Translations under genes and position numbers: made by a program
Notes under the pieces: model-generated
What the model was told of the DNA's origin: nothing
Seen by the model: only the letters and a program-made list of their open reading frames with translations
Database searches by the model: none
From: Flavobacteriaceae bacterium
GTDB lineage: Bacteria > Bacteroidota > Bacteroidia > Flavobacteriales > Flavobacteriaceae
NCBI GenBank assembly: GCA_021647405.1
Contig: JAKIUU010000003.1
Location: 1-64,000 of the forward strand
Direction of reading: 5' to 3'
Length of the DNA stretch: 64,000 bases
Shown: positions 58,722 to 64,000 of the stretch, piece by piece
Numbering within the stretch: the first letter of the stretch is position 1
Layout of the letters: every line of letters begins with the position of its first letter

Positions 58722-60827
58722 TTAGGATTCTCCTTTCGCTTTTTTAATTACTTCTTCAGATATGTTTGAAGGTGTTTCTTGGTAATGTGAAAACTCCATT
58801 GTAGAAGTTGCACGACCTGACGATAAAGTTCTCAAAGTTGTAACATACCCAAACATTTCTGATAGTGGCACATTGGCTTTTATAACTTTAGCACCAGCCC
58901 TGTCATCCATACTATTTACTTGACCACGGCGGCGGTTTAAATCGCCAACAATATCACCCATATTAGCTTCTGGCGTTACCGCTTCAAGTTTCATAATAGG
59001 TTCAAGAATTACGGCTCCTGCTGCTTTAGCAACAGATCTGTACCCTAATTTGGCTGCCAATTCAAATGACAAAGCATCAGAATCTACAGGATGGTAAGAA
59101 CCATCTTTTAAGGTTACTTTCATGCTGTCCATAGTATAACCTGCTAATGGGCCATTAACCATGGCTTGTTGAAATCCTTTTTTAACAGCGGGAATAAATT
59201 CTTTTGGAATACGTCCCCCTTTAACTTGGTCAATAAATTGTAATCCGCCTGCTTTGGCTTCATCAGCATCAGCTGGACCTATTTCAAAGACAATGTCACC
59301 AAATTTACCACGACCACCCGATTGTTTTTTATAAACTTCTCTGTGACTTGCCATTTTGGTTAAGGCTTCTTTATATTCTACTTGTGGTTGACCTTCGTTA
59401 ACCTCTACTTTAAATTCGCGTTTTAAACGATCTACAATAATTTCTAAGTGTAGTTCGCCCATCCCTGATATAATAGTTTGTCCTGAAGCTTCGTCAGACT
59501 TAACTTGAAATGTAGGATCTTCTTCGGCTAATTTAGCTAAAGCAACGCCTAATTTATCAACATCGGCTTTGGTTTTAGGCTCTACGGCGATACCAATAAC
59601 TGGTGCAGGAAATGACATTGATTCTAGAACAATAGGGTGTTTTAAATCGGTTAATGTATCTCCTGTTTTAATTTCTTTAAAACCTACAGCAGCACCTATA
59701 TCGCCTGCTTCAATTCTTTTAAGAGGTTCTTGCTTATTGGCATGCATTTGATAAATACGCGAAATACGTTCTTTTTTACCTGAACGGTTATTTAGCACAT
59801 ATGAACCTGCATCTAAATAGCCTGAATAGACTCTAAAAAATGCCAAACGTCCTACAAAAGGGTCGGTAGCAATTTTAAAAGCCAATGCAGCAAAAGGGTC
59901 ATCAACACTTGGTTTTCTGAGCTCTTCTTTTTCTGTATCAGGATTAACACCTTCTATAGCTTCAATATCTAGAGGTGATGGTAAGTAACGCATCACAGCA
60001 TCTAACATGGCTTGAACACCTTTATTTTTAAAAGCCGAACCACACATCATTGGTATGATACTCATATCAATTGTGGCGGCACGTAAAGCTGCTATAATTT
60101 CGTCTTCAGTAATAGAGTCTTCATCTTCGAAGAATTTTTCCATCAAAGTTTCATCATATTCAGCTACAGCTTCAACCAATTTTAATCTGTATTTTTCAAC
60201 ATCATCAACCAACTCGGCAGGAATTTCTATTTCTTTATAGGTCATTCCCATATCATCCTCATTCCAAACAATAGCTTTCTTTGAAATTAAGTCAACAACG
60301 CCTTTAAAATCAATTTCTTCACCTATAGGCACTTGTAATGGCACTGGATTACCTCCTAGCATTTCTTTAACTTGATTACACACATTAAAGAAATCTGAAC
60401 CTTGGCGGTCCATTTTATTGACAAAACCCAAACGAGGTACGCGGTATTTGTCTGCCTGTCTCCATACTGTTTCAGACTGAGGTTCAACACCATCAACAGC
60501 GCTGAATAATGCTACCATCCCATCTAAAACACGTAATGAACGTTCTACCTCAACGGTAAAATCAACGTGGCCAGGTGTGTCAATAATATTAACTGTATAA
60601 TCTTGATCTCTATAAGGCCAAACACAATGTGTAGCTGCAGAGGTAATTGTAATACCACGCTCTTGCTCTTGCTCCATCCAGTCCATTGTGGCAGCGCCAT
60701 CATGAACTTCACCAATTTTATGACTTACACCTGTATAGTATAAAATACGTTCTGTACAAGTAGTTTTACCGGCATCAATATGCGCAGCAATCCCTATATT
60801 TCTTGTAAATTTTAAATCTCTTGCCAT
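58722..60827 (-). CDS. fusA: Elongation factor G
   Basis: 701 residues from the ATG at 60827, giving the normal start MARDLKFTRNIGI; the frame extends upstream but would overlap rpsG. Translocase GTPase with G1 'AHIDAGKTT', 'ERGITITSAATHC' (switch I), 'DTPGHVDF' (G3) and 'NKMD' (G4). Domain IV contains 'GRGKFGDIVFEI' and 'KEFIPAVKKGF'. It moves tRNA and mRNA after peptide transfer. It lies 13 nt after rpsG. Confidence 0.97.
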   Translation of the reverse strand: MARDLKFTRNIGIAAHIDAGKTTCTERILYYTGVSHKIGEVHDGAATMDWMEQEQERGITITSAATHCVWPYRDQDYTVNIIDTPGHVDFTVEVERSLRVLDGMVALFSAVDGVEPQSETVWRQADKYRVPRLGFVNKMDRQGSDFFNVCNQVKEMLGGNPVPLQVPIGEEIDFKGVVDLISKKAIVWNEDDMGMTYKEIEIPAELVDDVEKYRLKLVEAVAEYDETLMEKFFEDEDSITEDEIIAALRAATIDMSIIPMMCGSAFKNKGVQAMLDAVMRYLPSPLDIEAIEGVNPDTEKEELRKPSVDDPFAALAFKIATDPFVGRLAFFRVYSGYLDAGSYVLNNRSGKKERISRIYQMHANKQEPLKRIEAGDIGAAVGFKEIKTGDTLTDLKHPIVLESMSFPAPVIGIAVEPKTKADVDKLGVALAKLAEEDPTFQVKSDEASGQTIISGMGELHLEIIVDRLKREFKVEVNEGQPQVEYKEALTKMASHREVYKKQSGGRGKFGDIVFEIGPADADEAKAGGLQFIDQVKGGRIPKEFIPAVKKGFQQAMVNGPLAGYTMDSMKVTLKDGSYHPVDSDALSFELAAKLGYRSVAKAAGAVILEPIMKLEAVTPEANMGDIVGDLNRRRGQVNSMDDRAGAKVIKANVPLSEMFGYVTTLRTLSSGRATSTMEFSHYQETPSNISEEVIKKAKGES

Positions 60828-60840
60828 CTTGTTAAAAGTC

Positions 60841-61317
60841 TTAGAATCTAAAATGTGAGAATGCTTTATTCGCTTCTGCCATTTTATGCGTATCAACACG
60901 TTTCTTATAAGCAGCGCCTTCTTCTTTGGCGGCGGCTAAAATTTCGTTTGCAAGGCGTTGAGACATTGATTTTTCGTTGCGCTTTTTAGCGTAAAGAACC
61001 ATCCATTTAATGGCCATTGATATTTTTCTATCAGGTCTGATTTGTCTTGGAATTTGAAATGTGGCTCCCCCTACACGCCTGCTACGTACTTCTACGTGAG
61101 GCATCACATTAGATAAGGCATCTTTCCAAATCTCTAAGGCGGTTTTTTCTTCGTCTTGTTTGCGTTGTTCTACCAACTCTAAAGCATCATAAAATACTTT
61201 AAAAGCAACCGATTTTTTACCGTCTAACATTAAGTTGTTTACAAAACGTGTTACCAATTGATCATTAAACTTAGGATCTGGTAATAACACCCTTTTCTTT
61301 GCTATTCTTTTTCTCAT
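60841..61317 (-). CDS. rpsG: 30S ribosomal protein S7
   Basis: 158 residues. 'MRKRIAKKRVLLPDPKFNDQLVTRFVNNLML', 'PHVEVRSRRVGGATFQIP' and 'KMAEANKAFSHFRF' at the C-terminus identify S7, which nucleates the 30S head. It lies 24 nt after rpsL. Confidence 0.97.
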   Translation of the reverse strand: MRKRIAKKRVLLPDPKFNDQLVTRFVNNLMLDGKKSVAFKVFYDALELVEQRKQDEEKTALEIWKDALSNVMPHVEVRSRRVGGATFQIPRQIRPDRKISMAIKWMVLYAKKRNEKSMSQRLANEILAAAKEEGAAYKKRVDTHKMAEANKAFSHFRF

Positions 61318-61341
61318 GTCTTCTCGTTACAGAATTACTAA

Positions 61342-61716
61342 TTATTTTTTGGGACGTTTGGCACCGTATTTTGATCTGCGTTGCGTCCTTCCCTCTACAC
61401 CTGCTGTATCTAAAGCACCACGAACTATGTGGTATCTTACACCTGGCAAGTCTTTAACTCTTCCACCTCTAACCAATACTATAGAGTGCTCTTGTAAATT
61501 ATGTCCTTCTCCGGGGATGTAAGCGTTTACTTCATTACCATTTGTCAAACGCACCCTTGCTACTTTACGCATAGCTGAGTTTGGCTTCTTAGGTGTTGTA
61601 GTATAAACACGTGTACATACGCCGCGACGTTGGGGACATGAATTCAAAGCAACCGATTTACTCTTCTTGGTTATTTTGGTTCTTCCTTTGCGTACTAATT
61701 GTTGAATAGTTGGCAT
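61342..61716 (-). CDS. rpsL: 30S ribosomal protein S12
   Basis: 124 residues. 'MPTIQQLVRKGRTKITKKSKS', 'CPQRRGVCTRVYTTTPKKPNSAMRKVARVRLTNG' and 'VLVRGGRVKDLPGVRYHIVRG' identify S12. The Lys at the classic streptomycin-resistance position of the KKPNSA loop is the wild-type residue. It is the first gene of the superoperon. Confidence 0.97.
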   Translation of the reverse strand: MPTIQQLVRKGRTKITKKSKSVALNSCPQRRGVCTRVYTTTPKKPNSAMRKVARVRLTNGNEVNAYIPGEGHNLQEHSIVLVRGGRVKDLPGVRYHIVRGALDTAGVEGRTQRRSKYGAKRPKK

Positions 61717-61768
61717 ACTAAATATTTATATTTATCATTATTTGTTTTTACCCTATTTTTTGGGTGTG

Positions 61769-61799
61769 CAAATGTATTAATTATAATTTATTTTTCAAA
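61769..61799 (-). promoter_or_regulatory. Promoter of the ribosomal superoperon
   Basis: On the minus strand TTTG (61799-61796), a 19-bp spacer, and TACATTTG (61776-61769) form an exact match to the Bacteroidota consensus. The start site would lie near 61762, giving a leader of about 45 nt before rpsL. It is the best promoter match in the window. Confidence 0.8.
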
Positions 61800-61831
61800 C
61801 CTTTATGTAGTAAATTTATCGGCTTTATCTT

Positions 61832-61867
61832 TTAAGCTTAAAAACAAGCTTAAGAATGCTATATTTG
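61832..61867 (+). promoter_or_regulatory. -7 element and inverted repeat before the BamA-like gene
   Basis: TATATTTG at 61860-61867 matches TAnnTTTG, 19 nt before the TTG start. Upstream, TTAAGCTT (61832-61839) and AAGCTTAA (61846-61853) form a perfect 8-bp inverted repeat with a 6-nt spacer, in place of a -33 element; it could be an activator or repressor site. Confidence 0.45.
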
Positions 61868-61886
61868 AATCAAATTAACACAGCGG

Positions 61887-63566
61887 TTGAAAGCACTATT
61901 TATACCATATATATATATATCTTTTTTTCTGGGATTTACTTCGGGGTTTTCACAGCAATTAGCGCTAAAAATAAAAACCAAAAGCACCACAAATACATCT
62001 GTAATACAATCGGTAAAATTTAAAAAAAATCATATAAATAAAGTTGGCATATTACGCGAGATTGATTCTGTAAAAAACATCTTATCAGAAAAAGGCTTTC
62101 TAAAAAGTAAACTAGATAGCCTTTACAAAACAGACAGCATTTATACAGCAATTTTTAGTTTGGGCATTCCGTTTAAAAAAATATCTGTTTCCTACAAAAA
62201 ACCAATAAGTAAGTCTCTTTTAAAAGAAAAAACTATTAGCTATAATGACAGTACTTTCACCATCTCATGGGTGTCTATAAAACCTTTTCTTAGTAACTTA
62301 GTTAACCTGTACGAAAATAAAGGGTATCCTTTTGCGCAAATACACCTCACAAATATTCATCTTAAAAAAGACAAAGCTTTTGCCAATTTAGAGGTTACAA
62401 GTACAAAGTTGCGCTCTATAGATGAAATTGTAATAAAAGGGTATTCTGATTTTCCTCAGACTTTTATCACTCATTACCTAAATCTTAAGAGCAAAAGTAT
62501 TTTTAATATCGCCAAACTTAAAAAGGCTTCAATACAGATAAAAAATTTGGCCTTTGCCGATGAACTAAAGCCTCCTGAAATCTTATTTACCAAAAATAAG
62601 ACAATCCTGTATCTGTATTTAAAAAAGAAACAAACCAACTATTTTGATGGTTTGCTTGGTTTTACAAGTAAAGAACAAGGAAACGGCGTTCTATTTGATG
62701 GGTATTTAGACATTAAATTAAATAATATTTTTGACACAGGAGAAACATTAGCCTTACTGTTTAAAAGCAATGGAAACGCGCAGCAAAAGCTTAATTTAAA
62801 AGCATCATTCCCCTATGCTTTTAAATCTAAAATTACCCCCACAATAGATTTCAATCTTTTTAAACAAGACACCTCATTTATAAATATTAGCAGCAACATT
62901 AAAATACAATATCCTATTAATCAGCACAGTAAAATAGGGCTTGTTATAAGTCAAAAATCTTCTTCTAATTTACTGACCAATACAAGTTCAGATATCCAAT
63001 CTTACAATGCTTTTTATTACGGATTAAGCTACAGTTTTAACACTTTTAATAACGATGATCTTTTTAATCAGAAATTCAATTTTAACATCAAGACATTAAA
63101 GGGAAGTAAAAAAATTGAATCTGTTAAAGAAAATCAGACTATAATAGATATCACAACAAGCTATTTGTGGCTTTTAAATTATAAAAATGCCATTTTTATA
63201 AAAAACAACAGTGCCGTTTTAAATACCGCCAATTATATGACTAACGAATTGTTTAGAATTGGTGGCTTCAATTCAATAAGAGGTTTTAATGAAGAGAGTA
63301 TATTCGCTTCGAGTTACAGCATCTTAAATTTAGAATACCGCTACAAAACAAACAAATACGAATATTTTTACACTATTTCTGACTTTGGCCACTTCTCAAA
63401 TCAATTAAACACAATAAACTCTAATTTGTACAGCCTTGGTTTGGGGTATCTATTTTCAACCAAAATAGGGCAATTAAACCTAAGTTATGTGCTGGGGAAA
63501 ATCAAAACCAAAGACTTAAAAATTAGCGATGCAAAGCTTCATATAAATTTCAATGTTAATTTTTAG
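61887..63566 (+). CDS. BamA/TPS-like outer-membrane protein, short form
   Basis: 559 residues with a signal peptide (residues 1-23, ending GFSQ) from a TTG start at 61887. Residues about 40-230 hold one or two POTRA-like units ('FLSNLVNLYENKGYPFAQIHLTNIHL', 'IDEIVIKGYSDFPQTFITHYLNLKSKSIF'). The rest is a beta-barrel with 'LFRIGGFNSIRGFNEESIFASSY', the R-G-F motif of the Omp85/TpsB lid loop, and a final 'LHINFNVNF' strand ending in Phe. It is shorter than true BamA (five POTRA), so it is more likely a secretion or assembly partner of unknown cargo. Confidence 0.78.
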   Translation: MKALFIPYIYISFFLGFTSGFSQQLALKIKTKSTTNTSVIQSVKFKKNHINKVGILREIDSVKNILSEKGFLKSKLDSLYKTDSIYTAIFSLGIPFKKISVSYKKPISKSLLKEKTISYNDSTFTISWVSIKPFLSNLVNLYENKGYPFAQIHLTNIHLKKDKAFANLEVTSTKLRSIDEIVIKGYSDFPQTFITHYLNLKSKSIFNIAKLKKASIQIKNLAFADELKPPEILFTKNKTILYLYLKKKQTNYFDGLLGFTSKEQGNGVLFDGYLDIKLNNIFDTGETLALLFKSNGNAQQKLNLKASFPYAFKSKITPTIDFNLFKQDTSFINISSNIKIQYPINQHSKIGLVISQKSSSNLLTNTSSDIQSYNAFYYGLSYSFNTFNNDDLFNQKFNFNIKTLKGSKKIESVKENQTIIDITTSYLWLLNYKNAIFIKNNSAVLNTANYMTNELFRIGGFNSIRGFNEESIFASSYSILNLEYRYKTNKYEYFYTISDFGHFSNQLNTINSNLYSLGLGYLFSTKIGQLNLSYVLGKIKTKDLKISDAKLHINFNVNF

Positions 63567-63592
63567 CAATAAAAAGGAGATAATGTTAACTA

Positions 63593-63617
63593 TTTTTTAA
63601 CTTTTAGTGTTAAAAAA
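63593..63617 (+). terminator. AT-only inverted repeat between the BamA-like and TonB-receptor genes
   Basis: TTTTTTAAC and GTTAAAAAA form a 9-bp inverted repeat with a 7-nt loop, 27 nt after the stop. It may end the upstream transcript or bind a regulator, as it directly precedes the -33 box of the next gene. Confidence 0.4.
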
Positions 63618-63648
63618 TTGGTAAATATAAATTTTATTCTGACTTTTG
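63618..63648 (+). promoter_or_regulatory. Promoter of the SusC-like gene
   Basis: TTG at 63618-63620, a 20-bp spacer, and GACTTTTG at 63641-63648 (seven of eight in the TAnnTTTG pattern) lie 29 nt before the ATG. Confidence 0.5.
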
Positions 63649-63677
63649 AGCTCTTAACTAATTCAAATAAATATACA

Positions 63678-64000
63678 ATGAAAACAAAGTTTAGTGGATT
63701 TTTAACGCTTTTGCTAGCGTTTTTAGTGCAAATAACTTTTGCACAAGAAAAAACTATCTCTGGTAATGTTTCTGATGATACAGGACCTTTGCCAGGAGTT
63801 AGTGTAATAATTAAAGGAACTACAAGTGGTACTGAAACTGATTTTGATGGTAATTATGCCATTAAAGCAAAAGCAGGTGATGTATTACAGTATAGTTTTG
63901 TTGGTATGCAAACCGCTTTTAAAACGGTAGGCAACAGCAATACTATAAATGTTGTACTAAAAGCCTCAGCTAATGTACTAGAAGAAGTAGTGGTAACTGG
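63678..64000 (+). CDS. SusC/RagA-type TonB-dependent receptor (partial, N-terminus only)
   Basis: 107 codons before the window ends. Signal peptide MKTKFSGFLTLLLAFLVQIT up to FAQ. A carboxypeptidase-like regulatory domain follows: 'KTISGNVSDDTGPLPGVSVIIKGTTSGTETDFDGNYAIKA'-type words, with G-x-x-x-D-x-x-G-x-Y at about 50-60. It ends with EEVVVTG, the TonB box and start of the plug. This is the SusC/RagA start. The substrate, and whether a SusD gene follows, cannot be seen. Confidence 0.88.
   Translation, partial: MKTKFSGFLTLLLAFLVQITFAQEKTISGNVSDDTGPLPGVSVIIKGTTSGTETDFDGNYAIKAKAGDVLQYSFVGMQTAFKTVGNSNTINVVLKASANVLEEVVVT

Noticed and set aside
60828..60899. 24-residue N-terminal extension of EF-G
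   Set aside because: It overlaps rpsG and lies before the invariant MARDLKFTRN start.
1..64000. tRNA or rRNA genes
   Set aside because: No cloverleaf-like segment with a T-loop word was seen in the intergenic gaps; gaps are short and AT-rich. A covariance scan would settle it.

Overview
The window is a stretch of chromosome from a low-GC member of the Bacteroidota, almost certainly a Flavobacteriaceae species. The reasons are: promoter boxes of the TAnnTTTG type, no clear Shine-Dalgarno sequences, families typical of the group (DUF4834, DUF4159, DUF5606, the CtlX hydrolase, a SusC-type receptor, N-terminal signal peptides ending in AQ), and str, S10, spc and alpha ribosomal genes joined in one run without tuf. 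Assignments come from reading the translated sequence; no database search was run.

Layout. 1-3764 (minus): an envelope operon of a DUF4834 protein, a YfhO-type membrane protein and a glycosyltransferase cut by the window edge. 3880-9447 (plus): a six-gene operon (outer-membrane barrel with a basic tail, GNAT-like protein, RsmE, DUF4159 protein, BASS transporter, PlsC-like acyltransferase), which meets a large GH3/serine-hydrolase fusion tail to tail. 12.3-15.7 kb: a conserved small protein, an exonuclease, and an ECF-type sigma factor followed by membrane proteins. 15.7-20.2 kb (minus): operon dapD, two glycosyltransferases, a Sua5/YrdC protein, and the CCA-adding enzyme. 20.4-24.6 kb (plus): ruvX, def, DUF5606, mazG, then a Nif3-like protein and a coiled-coil 'zinc ribbon' homologue that has lost its cysteines. 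24.6-30.7 kb: a UbiA-like protein, gcvP, and pyruvate dehydrogenase E1 alpha and E2.

30.7-33.8 kb is the only clearly accessory-looking block. It holds a BP74-like lipoprotein, a DUF922 protein, another lipoprotein with a previously uncalled 39-residue coupled ORF, and a Bro-N/Fic fusion. Dispersed palindromes lie at its edges, and 21-bp direct repeats bracket the Fic gene. 33.8-44.1 kb returns to metabolism: a LysM/substrate-binding protein, guaA, two guanidino-group hydrolases around an outer-membrane protein, gltA, eno and carA.

44.9-61.7 kb (minus) is a 32-gene translation superoperon from rpsL to rplQ. It includes fusA, secY, infA, rpmJ (too short to be called by size) and rpoA. A textbook Bacteroidota promoter lies before rpsL, and internal inverted repeats lie before rpsD and rpsH. 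61.9-64.0 kb (plus) holds a short BamA/TPS-like barrel protein and the start of a SusC/RagA-type TonB-dependent receptor. No tRNA, rRNA, IS element, prophage or CRISPR array was seen.
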